This document shows, one piece after another, positions 7,901-13,207 of a DNA stretch of 22,427 nucleotides (position 1 is its first letter; each line of letters opens with the position of its first letter). The notes beneath the pieces are model-generated. The model was given only the letters and a program-made list of their open reading frames with translations. It did not search any database and was not told the origin of the DNA. The DNA lies in the IMG/VR virus record IMGVR_UViG_3300035691_000166, positions 1-22,427 of that record; one strand, 5' to 3'. The position numbers and the translations under genes were made by a program. The stretch comes from a virus.

Positions 7901-8361
7901 GCGCCGCCCGTCAGCAGCAGGCGCGTGGGCTTGCCGCTCTCGATGGCCGTAGTGATCTTCGCTCGGAGTTCGTCACCGACCGTGCGACCACCCGGCAGCA
8001 CGGTCCAGGCCATGAACTCGTCCTCGATCGTGCTGATGCCCGTCTGCGCGGCTTCGAGCTTCGCCTTGATGACGAGCAGCAGGGCCCGCCAACGGGCCCT
8101 GCAGGCCTGCTCCCAGGCACGCTCGGCGTCGACCGGGTGGCGCAATCGCCGCCCGGCCGGCGTCTTCTGGAACTCGTCGGCCTGCTTGTCGGGCAGCGGC
8201 AGCATGAACCGGATGGTGCGGCCGACGATCGCGAAACCAACCATCGCGGTTGAACCATCCCAGCCGCTGGCGAACTGCGACGCGCCGTAGCGCGATAGCA
8301 GCCGCTCGATTTCGGCCCTGGATCGTTCCACCGAGACGTTGGTCTGCTGAGCGAAGCGCAT
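7897..8361 (-). CDS. Conserved phage protein of unknown function between ssDNA-binding protein and DNA polymerase
   Basis: A 154-aa protein beginning MRFAQQTNVSVERSRAEIER. Its N-terminal half (SVERSRAEIERLLSRYGA, then AMVGFAIVGRTIRFMLPLPD) follows a pattern I recall from conserved hypothetical proteins near PolA and DUF2815 genes in other phages. The C-terminal half is helical (WEQACRARWRALLLVIKAKLE), then AWTVLPGGRTVGDEL. No catalytic motif is obvious. The start at 8361 lies 2 nt after the ssDNA-binding protein gene ends and the stop overlaps the polymerase start, so it is locked into the replication operon. A replication accessory role is inferred from position only. Confidence 0.8.
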   Translation of the reverse strand: MRFAQQTNVSVERSRAEIERLLSRYGASQFASGWDGSTAMVGFAIVGRTIRFMLPLPDKQADEFQKTPAGRRLRHPVDAERAWEQACRARWRALLLVIKAKLEAAQTGISTIEDEFMAWTVLPGGRTVGDELRAKITTAIESGKPTRLLLTGGA

Positions 8362-8363
8362 GA

Positions 8364-8966
8364 CTAGAGGTCGCTGAAGTCGAACTTCGGACGGCCAGCA
8401 TCCGGCGCGTCGTCGTCACCGACCGGACCGAGGGCTTCGAAGGCCTCCCGCGCAACACCCGCCCGGTTGCCGCCGAACGGCTCGTCGTCGCGCAGGAACT
8501 GCACGCCATCGAGCGACAGCGACACGCCCTTCTTGCCGCTGAAGGTCCAGCACCACGCGGTGAGGAAACCGCGAACCCAGCACCCGGCGTAGATCCGCTC
8601 CTCGTCGGTGATCGGGGTGCGGCCGTCGCGGTCGACCACCGCCGGCCGACGCGAGTTGTTCGTGGTCAGGAAGTGCCAGCCGGGCAGGTAGCCGTCGAGG
8701 TGCTCACGCTCCTCGGCCCGCTTCAGCGGGAAGTCCTTCAGCTCCTCGGGCCGGAGGACCTTGTTCCACTTCGCCTGCATCGCGGCGCGCATCGCGGCCA
8801 GGATCGGAGACAGGTTGGTGGTCGGCGGCAGCAGGAACGCAGCCTGGAAAGTGAACTTCTCGGGGTCGGTCTCTTCCTTGGTGCGAGCGCGCTTCTTGAA
8901 GAGGCTCGGGAACGAGAGCCGAGCGGGCTCAGTGACGAAAGAATCCGTGGGGATCTTGGTAGTCAT
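8364..8966 (-). CDS. Enc34-type ssDNA-binding protein (DUF2815)
   Basis: A 200-aa protein beginning MTTKIPTDSFVTEPARLSFP. Its pattern matches DUF2815, a phage family that I recall was reassigned as Enc34-like single-stranded DNA-binding proteins: an early LSFPSLF, then EKFTFQAAFLLPP, a KWNKVLRP helix, GWHFLTTNNSRRP, YAGCWVRGFLTAW and GVSLSLDGVQFL. The C-terminus is acidic (DDDAPDAG) and ends FDFSDL, like the protein-recruiting tails of other ssDNA-binding proteins. It would coat single-stranded DNA during replication. The ATG at 8966 is supported by the domain start, but there is no Shine-Dalgarno sequence; a CA-rich leader shared with two other genes precedes it. Confidence 0.9.
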   Translation of the reverse strand: MTTKIPTDSFVTEPARLSFPSLFKKRARTKEETDPEKFTFQAAFLLPPTTNLSPILAAMRAAMQAKWNKVLRPEELKDFPLKRAEEREHLDGYLPGWHFLTTNNSRRPAVVDRDGRTPITDEERIYAGCWVRGFLTAWCWTFSGKKGVSLSLDGVQFLRDDEPFGGNRAGVAREAFEALGPVGDDDAPDAGRPKFDFSDL

Positions 8967-8986
8967 GGTCGTGTGATTGTGTGAAG
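8967..8986 (-). promoter_or_regulatory. CA-rich leader element, copy 1 (ssDNA-binding protein gene)
   Basis: Read on the minus strand, the bases before the ATG at 8966 are CTTCACACAATCACACGACC. The core ACACAATCACACG recurs before the starts at 11388 and 12003. No purine-rich ribosome site is present. It may act as an unstructured CA-rich translation enhancer or a protein-binding site. Confidence 0.55.
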
Positions 8987-9007
8987 TGAGAAACTGCGGG
9001 CGGCTAC

Positions 9008-10195
9008 TTACTCGCCACCCTCGGACGATGGAAGGGGAGTGTTTCGAAATGCTGACAGTGCGGCCGGCTCGACCGGCTGCCTCTTGTCGGACTCGGGCAC
9101 AAGCGCGAGCCCGGTCACCGGACGCGTCGTGAGCGCGTCGACGAGATCCTTTGCGCGTTTGCCCTTGCCGATCCGACGCTCGGCTTCTGCCGGCGAGATC
9201 AGCTGAGGCGGTTCGTAGGCATCGACACCGCGCTCGGTGAGAAACGTCGAGGCCTCGCGCTCGTCGGTCCACTTGCGGTTGCCGATCTTCTGCACCAGCT
9301 TGTGGCCTGGGATCTGGGTGCCGTTCACCGCGAGGTCGTGCGCGCGCTCTTTCACGGCACGCAGCCAGACCTCGAGCACGTTCGCACCTTCGAGCACGCG
9401 TGCAATCTGCTCGGGGGACATCTGCACAGGGCGCGGGGGCTGCGGGTTCTCGGCGAAGGCGGTCTGCGCGGTAGCCAGGGCTCGTTCCTGCAGCGCCGGG
9501 CAGGTGTGCCGAGCCTTGCAGAACTGGCAGTGGTCGCCCGGATTCAGCTCCGCAGCTTCGCCGCTTTCGATCATCCTGGCGACGAGGAGGATCGTCTGCA
9601 CGCGCACCATCAAGCCGACGGGGTCGAGTTCCCAGGTGCGCGCGATGCCGGAGTCCGTCGGGAATCGCGGCTGCACGATGTGCATCACGATCCGCCGGCA
9701 CTGCCAACCCAACTTCGTGAAGTGGTTGAGCGCACCGTGACCGTAGAGCAGCAGTTGCTCGTTCTCCTCGGCACCGACGAACACGCCGGCGCCGGCCTTG
9801 AAGTCGATGACGTGCAGCGTGCCGTCCTCGGTGCAGATCACCGCGTCCGCGGTGCCGTAGACCAGCCCGGGCAGCATGACGACCGGCACCTCGACGAACA
9901 GCCGGGTTCGGATCTGGCGCGGCTCGATGTCCTCGATGCGCAGCAGAGCTTCGACGTAGCCGACGTAGGCGCGCACCGCGGGCATCAAATCGGCAGGGCA
10001 GTTGTCCTGTGCGTTCTCGATGGAGTCTTCGCGCGCACCCTGCAGGAACGCCGCACCCAGCGCATGCGCCGCGGTGCCGTCCTTCGCGTAGCTCGTCTCC
10101 TCGTCCGGCAGATCCTTCGTCAGCTTGTAGCTGCCCGGGCAGCGCGACCACCGGTGCGCGCTGCTCGGGGCTAGGGGTGCATGGCCAGTGCTCAT
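9008..10195 (-). CDS. Cas4/RecB-like PD-(D/E)XK nuclease (DUF2800)
   Basis: A 395-aa protein starting at ATG 10195 (MSTGHAPLAPSSAHRWSRCP) with GGAGGT upstream. The sequence carries the RecB/Cas4 nuclease signature: H44 (GTAAHALG), GTAD with D117, then HVIDFKAG with D131 and K133, and a downstream QLLLYGHGAL motif. Four cysteines, C19 near the N-terminus and C223, C226 and C232 (CQFCKARHTC), match the arrangement that binds a 4Fe-4S cluster in Cas4/AddB-type nucleases. This pattern is typical of the DUF2800 family. The likely role is an exonuclease in phage recombination or end processing, working with the ssDNA-binding protein encoded 41 nt downstream. It starts with an ATGA overlap onto a tiny upstream membrane-protein frame. 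Confidence 0.9.
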   Translation of the reverse strand: MSTGHAPLAPSSAHRWSRCPGSYKLTKDLPDEETSYAKDGTAAHALGAAFLQGAREDSIENAQDNCPADLMPAVRAYVGYVEALLRIEDIEPRQIRTRLFVEVPVVMLPGLVYGTADAVICTEDGTLHVIDFKAGAGVFVGAEENEQLLLYGHGALNHFTKLGWQCRRIVMHIVQPRFPTDSGIARTWELDPVGLMVRVQTILLVARMIESGEAAELNPGDHCQFCKARHTCPALQERALATAQTAFAENPQPPRPVQMSPEQIARVLEGANVLEVWLRAVKERAHDLAVNGTQIPGHKLVQKIGNRKWTDEREASTFLTERGVDAYEPPQLISPAEAERRIGKGKRAKDLVDALTTRPVTGLALVPESDKRQPVEPAALSAFRNTPLPSSEGGE

Positions 10196-10302
10196 CGGCA
10201 GACCTCCCGGCACCGGCAGCGAAGAGCCGCGCGGTGCCCGAAGAGCCAACCGAGCAGGTAGCCAACGAACCCGGCGGCACCCATACCCCAGTCGAAGTGC
10301 AC
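10192..10302 (-). CDS. 36-aa putative small membrane protein
   Basis: This short GTG-started frame fills the gap between two replication-operon genes. It starts 5 nt after the stop of the upstream gene and its TGA overlaps the nuclease ATG as ATGA. The residues include a hydrophobic core (MGAAGFVGYLLGWLFG) long enough for a single membrane helix, followed by an Arg/Cys-rich tail (RAALRCRCREVCR). No clear ribosome site is seen, so translation would depend on coupling. Support comes from the exact fit to the gap and the overlap type used throughout the cluster. An internal ATG seven codons in is an alternative start. Confidence 0.5.
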   Translation of the reverse strand: MHFDWGMGAAGFVGYLLGWLFGHRAALRCRCREVCR

Positions 10303-10307
10303 GGGGA

Positions 10308-10682
10308 TCAGGCGACCTTCGTCGCAGCCTGGACCGCGGCCAGGAACGTCGCACGCTTGTTGTCCGGCAGGTCGGACACGCGCGAGATCTTGAACTGGGT
10401 GAAGAGCTTCTCGAGCTCGTCGGTGGTCCCGTTGTGCACCGAGATCAGCTGCCGCACGGCGTCCTTGATCTTGTCGAGCTCGGGCACCGGCGGGCCGGCA
10501 GGTGCCTGGACCTGCGGCTCAGGTTCGGCAAGCTTCGGCTTCGGGGCCACACGCTGCGGCTTCGGCGTCTCGGACGGCAGCTGCACCGGGGCTGTGCCGA
10601 CGGGCGTGCCGGTCATGAGGCCGGCGAGCAGCTGCACGCAGAAGGGATGGTTCTCGGGGAGGGTGAGAGTGATCTGGATCAT
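10308..10682 (-). CDS. Small phage protein with Pro-rich linker, unknown function
   Basis: A 124-aa protein beginning MIQITLTLPENHPF. An N-terminal strand-like segment is followed by a Pro/Lys/Glu-rich linker (residues about 35-68) and a helical C-terminal domain (DKIKDAVRQLISVHNGTTDE, then EKLFTQFKISRVSDLPDNKR). The C-terminal pattern, a helix pair with a SDLPDNKRATFLAAV ending, resembles the tails of several phage hypothetical proteins. I know no function. The start has AAAGGA upstream and overlaps the preceding stop as ATGA. Confidence 0.75.
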   Translation of the reverse strand: MIQITLTLPENHPFCVQLLAGLMTGTPVGTAPVQLPSETPKPQRVAPKPKLAEPEPQVQAPAGPPVPELDKIKDAVRQLISVHNGTTDELEKLFTQFKISRVSDLPDNKRATFLAAVQAATKVA

Positions 10683-11101
10683 GGGTCGGTCCTTTCGGAA
10701 GCAGTGAACGGGAGAAGCGGAGTCAGAAGGTCGACGCACGGCAGCTCGACCTCGAACTGCGGGCCGTGGTCGATGGAGTGCGCGGTGCTGCCAAGCTCGT
10801 GCCGCACCTTCCGGTGCTTGCGCTTGCAGTCGAACAGATTGCACGGCGCGTCCACGCGCCGGTCCTCGAGCCACTTCTCCAGCGGCTCGAGTTGGTCGCT
10901 GGTGCCGCGGCACACGATGCCAACGCGGCCGATGCTCGTCTGCTGCGGCTGCACCTTCTCGATCAGGTGCGCGAGCATCCGCACGAAGCGGTGCCGGGCA
11001 TCGAGATCCTCGGCCGCTGGCGCGAGCACGAGCGTGGCCCAGTAGTCGCCGTGGAAGTGGTGCTGCAGCTGACCGTAGACGCGGAAGGTGGGAGTGTTCA
11101 T
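10679..11101 (-). CDS. Hypothetical protein, 140 aa
   Basis: The protein begins MNTPTFRVYGQLQHHFHGDY. It is a mixed alpha/beta sequence with two cysteines near residues 87-92 (CNLFDCKRKHRK) and several His residues, which might coordinate a metal, though the spacing matches no family I recognise. The start overlaps the preceding stop as ATGA and an AGGA sequence lies upstream. It sits in the promoter-headed subcluster leading to the nuclease gene. Function unknown. Confidence 0.75.
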   Translation of the reverse strand: MNTPTFRVYGQLQHHFHGDYWATLVLAPAAEDLDARHRFVRMLAHLIEKVQPQQTSIGRVGIVCRGTSDQLEPLEKWLEDRRVDAPCNLFDCKRKHRKVRHELGSTAHSIDHGPQFEVELPCVDLLTPLLPFTASERTDP

Positions 11102-11388
11102 CGGTCCTGCTGCGCCTCCCGCGCTTCCAACTGCTCGCGCCGGGCCTCACTGGTCGCGTAGAACGCATCCGACAGCGACTTGCTGTGCAGGTCACTCGCC
11201 AGCTTGTGGATCCAGGCCGCCTGGTTGCGGCTGCAGCGGCGCTTGTCGAACGCGGCGAGCAGCGAGGTGCCGAACGCGCCGCGGTTCTTCCACCCGCGCA
11301 GATAGTGCGCGGCGTCGTCCAGCGAAGCGAAGGCGCTCGTCTGGACGGTGCGCTTGCCGTTGAGCCAGAGTTCGTAGGTTGCGTTCAT
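11098..11388 (-). CDS. Hypothetical protein, first gene after an internal promoter
   Basis: A 96-aa protein beginning MNATYELWLNGKRTVQTSAF. The start of the protein reads as a small beta/alpha unit (YELWLNGKRTVQTSAFASLDD), followed by a basic helical region (AAFDKRRCSRNQAAWIHKLA) and a charged C-terminal helix. The ATG at 11388 has no Shine-Dalgarno sequence. It is preceded by the CA-rich leader and, further up, by a candidate promoter at 11428-11455. No family was recognised. Confidence 0.7.
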   Translation of the reverse strand: MNATYELWLNGKRTVQTSAFASLDDAAHYLRGWKNRGAFGTSLLAAFDKRRCSRNQAAWIHKLASDLHSKSLSDAFYATSEARREQLEAREAQQDR

Positions 11389-11412
11389 GTGTGTCCGTGT
11401 GATCGTGTAAAC
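11389..11412 (-). promoter_or_regulatory. CA-rich leader element, copy 2
   Basis: Read on the minus strand it is a run of CA-rich bases ending CACACGGACACAC directly before the ATG at 11388. It shares ACACGATCACACGGACACAC with the leader before 12003 (one base different) and has no purine-rich ribosome site. Confidence 0.6.
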
Positions 11413-11427
11413 GTCAGGTAGCCTCTA

Positions 11428-11455
11428 CGTGTAGCGTTCTGTCGACAAAGCGCAA
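11428..11455 (-). promoter_or_regulatory. Candidate promoter with TGTCGACA palindrome
   Basis: On the minus strand there is a TTGCGC box (11455-11450), a 16-nt spacer and TACACG (11433-11428). The spacer contains the perfect 8-bp palindrome TGTCGACA (11440-11447) within a longer block, TGTCGACAGAACGCTACA, that also occurs at 12050-12067. It lies between an upstream terminator and the gene starting at 11388. Confidence 0.5.
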
Positions 11456-11466
11456 GAGGTCAGCAG

Positions 11467-11506
11467 AAAAATCGGAACCCCGGCAGGGCCGCCCGTGTCC
11501 CTGCCG
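11467..11506 (-). terminator. Intrinsic terminator, leftward
   Basis: An 8-bp perfect stem (CGGCAGGG 11481-11488 with CCCTGCCG 11499-11506) has a 10-nt loop. On the minus strand it is followed about 9 nt later by TTTTT (11471-11467). It would end transcripts from the two small genes at 11597-12003 just before the next promoter. The gap between stem and T-run makes it weaker than a textbook case. Confidence 0.5.
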
Positions 11507-11520
11507 ACGTGCGATGAAAG

Positions 11521-11587
11521 CGGGGTGAGAAACAAGTCGGAAAGCACCCCGGGTGGCGCGCACGGTCCCTTGCGGGACGGTTCCGTG
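11521..11587 (-). other. Two further hairpins in a non-coding stretch (possible small RNA or 3' UTR)
   Basis: Hairpin one is GTCCC/GGGAC with a GCAA tetraloop (GNRA type on the minus strand, 11565-11578), extended by CACG/CGTG (11561-11564 with 11584-11587) across a 5-nt bulge. Hairpin two is CGGGGTG/CACCCCG (11521-11527 with 11545-11551) with a 17-nt loop. Together with the terminator stem at 11481-11506 this gives three perfect stems in about 105 nt with no open frame of note. I see no other feature in 11389-11596 apart from the promoter and leader. Confidence 0.4.
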
Positions 11588-11596
11588 ACCGGAAGT

Positions 11597-11791
11597 TCAC
11601 AGCCAACCCACCACCCGGGCAAGGACCAGCCAGACGGCGATCGAAGAGAGCACGACCAGCAGCACAGCGAAGCCGCGGGCGTCGCGCTCGAGCTGTTCGT
11701 TCGTGCGACCCTGGCCGGCCTGGACGGGCGGCAGCTGCTCGGGGGCCTTGTAGGGCAGGTCGCTCTGCCAGTCGTCTTCGGGGTAGACCAT
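11597..11791 (-). CDS. Small single-pass membrane protein
   Basis: A protein of about 64 aa with a Pro/Gln-rich N-terminus (YPEDDWQSDLPYKAPEQLPP), a polar connector and a C-terminal hydrophobic helix (GFAVLLVVLSSIAVWLVLA). The helix spans most of the last 22 residues, leaving only a few residues after it. It is likely a tail-anchored inner-membrane protein with the N-terminus in the cytoplasm. The start is uncertain: ATG at 11791 shares one base with the upstream TGA, or GTG one codon earlier forms a GTGA overlap. Holin-like or superinfection-exclusion roles are conceivable but unsupported. Confidence 0.65.
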   Translation of the reverse strand: MVYPEDDWQSDLPYKAPEQLPPVQAGQGRTNEQLERDARGFAVLLVVLSSIAVWLVLARVVGWL

Positions 11792-12003
11792 CACGGCTGC
11801 GCCTTTCCGTCTTCGTAGACGGCGATCGACCGCTCCCAGCTGCGCGTGAAACCGTCGGTATCGACAACGAAGCGCAGCTCAGCGTCGATCGGTTCGTCGG
11901 GCTTCGGCGGCGACTCGATGACATACCGCGCGACGCCGTCGTTGCTCATCTTCCTAGCGAACTTCCGGGCCTGCTCTTCCGTGGCGAATCGTTCGATGCT
12001 CAT
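11791..12003 (-). CDS. Small hypothetical protein, first gene after an internal promoter
   Basis: A 70-aa protein beginning MSIERFATEEQARKFARKMS. It has an N-terminal helix, then a beta-rich half (ARYVIESPPKPDEPIDAELR, then RSIAVYEDG). The ATG at 12003 lacks a ribosome site but carries the CA-rich leader, and a candidate promoter lies at 12048-12076. It is translationally linked to the small membrane protein that follows. No family was recognised. Confidence 0.7.
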   Translation of the reverse strand: MSIERFATEEQARKFARKMSNDGVARYVIESPPKPDEPIDAELRFVVDTDGFTRSWERSIAVYEDGKAQP

Positions 12004-12031
12004 GTTTGTGTGTCCGTGTGATTGTGTTGAC
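12004..12031 (-). promoter_or_regulatory. CA-rich leader element, copy 3
   Basis: On the minus strand this is GTCAACACAATCACACGG followed by ACACACAAAC and the ATG at 12003. The shared core ACACAATCACACG is identical to the copy at 8967 and differs by one base from the copy at 11389. Confidence 0.6.
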
Positions 12032-12047
12032 CCTGAGGTCGCCGTTC

Positions 12048-12076
12048 CTTGTAGCGTTCTGTCGACACAGCGTCAA
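12048..12076 (-). promoter_or_regulatory. Candidate promoter with TGTCGACA palindrome
   Basis: On the minus strand there is TTGACG (12076-12071), a 17-nt spacer and TACAAG (12053-12048). The -35 box overlaps the stop codon of the upstream gene. The spacer holds TGTCGACA (12060-12067), and the block TGTCGACAGAACGCTACA is identical to that at 11430-11447. This is the best -35/spacer combination of the set. Confidence 0.55.
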
Positions 12077-12342
12077 GCCCATTCGAATACTTTCTCGTAA
12101 GTCCAGGCCGTGACAACCTCTGCGCCGCGCAGAAAAATATCGGAGAAGGTGTAGACGACCCGCCGCACCGGCACGTTCTGCGGCGAAGGCTCGACGCCGT
12201 CGGGCACCGGGCCCCACGCCGGCAGGATCAGCTTGCCGAGCCCGATCGCGAGGCCTCTGGCATCGACCGGCAGGTAGACCTCTTCGCCGTCCAGCGGGCC
12301 GCCGGTCAGCAACAACGTGAACGTGCCGGCGGGTGCGGTCAT
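12073..12342 (-). CDS. Hypothetical protein, 89 aa
   Basis: The protein begins MTAPAGTFTLLLTGGPLDGE. The pattern TLLLTGGPLDGEEVYLP, followed by a later VVYTFSD strand, resembles a small beta-rich phage protein in which GGPLDG is recurrent. I recall similar short proteins in actinobacterial and proteobacterial phages but no function. The start overlaps the preceding stop as ATGA and the stop overlaps the -35 box of the next promoter. Confidence 0.7.
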   Translation of the reverse strand: MTAPAGTFTLLLTGGPLDGEEVYLPVDARGLAIGLGKLILPAWGPVPDGVEPSPQNVPVRRVVYTFSDIFLRGAEVVTAWTYEKVFEWA

Positions 12343-12911
12343 GGCAGCCGATGGTAGCGACCCGACGCGTCGAGCACCGCGGACGGCTTGCCCTGCAGGT
12401 AGAAGACCAGCGCGCCGTTGCTCTGCATGACGTAGCGGTCCGAGTAGCCGCGCTGGAACTGTCCCGGCGGCAGCGTGTAGGCCGTGCCGGCTTCTTCGTC
12501 TTCGTCGGGCGTGCAGGGCTCGGGGTCTTCGAACACCGGCGGGTTGATCTTCAGGTCGGCAACCTGGGTCAGCTGCCGTTCGAGTCGCGCGACCTTCGCG
12601 CGCTCGGTGTCGAGCATCGTGCGGGTGCTGCCGAGCATGTTCTTCAAAGACTGCACCTCGACGTGCAGCTGCCCCTGCGTGCCGTCGAGTGCGTTCAACA
12701 CCGCGGTGACGAGCGGCTGATCGTCCTGCACAGCAACCCGTGGGTCCTGCGCGATCGCGATCAGATCCTGGTCGAGGTTCAGGTTGCAGACGTCCTCCGC
12801 GGCTCGAGCGACAAACGTGAAGTTGTCCTCGGCGTCGGCACTGTTGCGAAGCAGCGCGGTCCGCAGGTTGGCGAAGGCCTGCCGCACCGTGGTGACGGTG
12901 TCACGCGTCAC
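12339..12911 (-). CDS. Coiled-coil hypothetical protein
   Basis: A 190-aa protein starting at GTG 12911 (VTRDTVTTVRQAFANLRTAL), chosen for its GTGA overlap with the upstream stop and a GGTGA sequence 5' of it; a longer frame upstream lacks support. The N-terminal two thirds are helical, with a coiled-coil segment near residues 95-130 (VEVQSLKNMLGSTRTMLDTE then RAKVARLERQLTQV). An acidic stretch (FEDPEPCTPDEDEEAG) and a beta-like C-terminal unit (GALVFYLQGKPSAVLDASGR) follow. No known domain was recognised. Confidence 0.7.
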   Translation of the reverse strand: MTRDTVTTVRQAFANLRTALLRNSADAEDNFTFVARAAEDVCNLNLDQDLIAIAQDPRVAVQDDQPLVTAVLNALDGTQGQLHVEVQSLKNMLGSTRTMLDTERAKVARLERQLTQVADLKINPPVFEDPEPCTPDEDEEAGTAYTLPPGQFQRGYSDRYVMQSNGALVFYLQGKPSAVLDASGRYHRLP

Positions 12912-13207
12912 GACGTCACCGCCCGCATCGGCAGCTCGTCGAGCAGCGGGTTCGGCGTCGACAGGTGCTCCGCGATCGTGCGTCCCTTCTGCTGCACCGC
13001 CGCCGCGCGGCCCCGTTTCATCAGGCGGATGTATTCGCGGGCGCCGCTGCGCGACGGGAACACCGCGAGGACCGTCCACGGTTCGTAGTTCGACCGCCGG
13101 CCCAGCACCTGATACGCGCGCCGCTCGTAGTCGCGAACCTCCGGGGTCCAGTCCAACGGCCGGCTCACAATCTGCGTGCGGAACTTCTTGAACTCTCGAA
13201 ACCTCAC
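12908..13207 (-). CDS. Small basic hypothetical protein linked to the SNF2 helicase
   Basis: A 99-aa protein starting at GTG 13207 (VRFREFKKFRTQIVSRPLDW). The start is strongly supported: GGAGGTGAT, complementary to the 16S rRNA 3' end, lies 4 nt upstream inside the helicase gene, and GTG overlaps the helicase TGA. It is basic, with YEPWTVLAVFPSRSGAREYI in the middle and RLMKRGRAAAVQQKGRTIAE after it, suggesting nucleic-acid contact. Because it is fused by overlap to the helicase and has an unusually strong ribosome site, a stoichiometric partner role is possible but unproven. Confidence 0.75.
   Translation of the reverse strand: MRFREFKKFRTQIVSRPLDWTPEVRDYERRAYQVLGRRSNYEPWTVLAVFPSRSGAREYIRLMKRGRAAAVQQKGRTIAEHLSTPNPLLDELPMRAVTS

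Noticed and set aside
8364-10280. A fused reading of the ssDNA-binding protein with a 438-residue upstream extension
   Set aside because: The extension is an out-of-frame shadow of the Cas4-like nuclease gene. The DUF2815 domain begins exactly at the internal ATG 8966.
11428-12076. LexA/SOS-box interpretation of the TGTCGACA blocks
   Set aside because: They do not fit the GTTC-N7-GTTC or CGAAC-type boxes that I know; a phage-specific site fits better.
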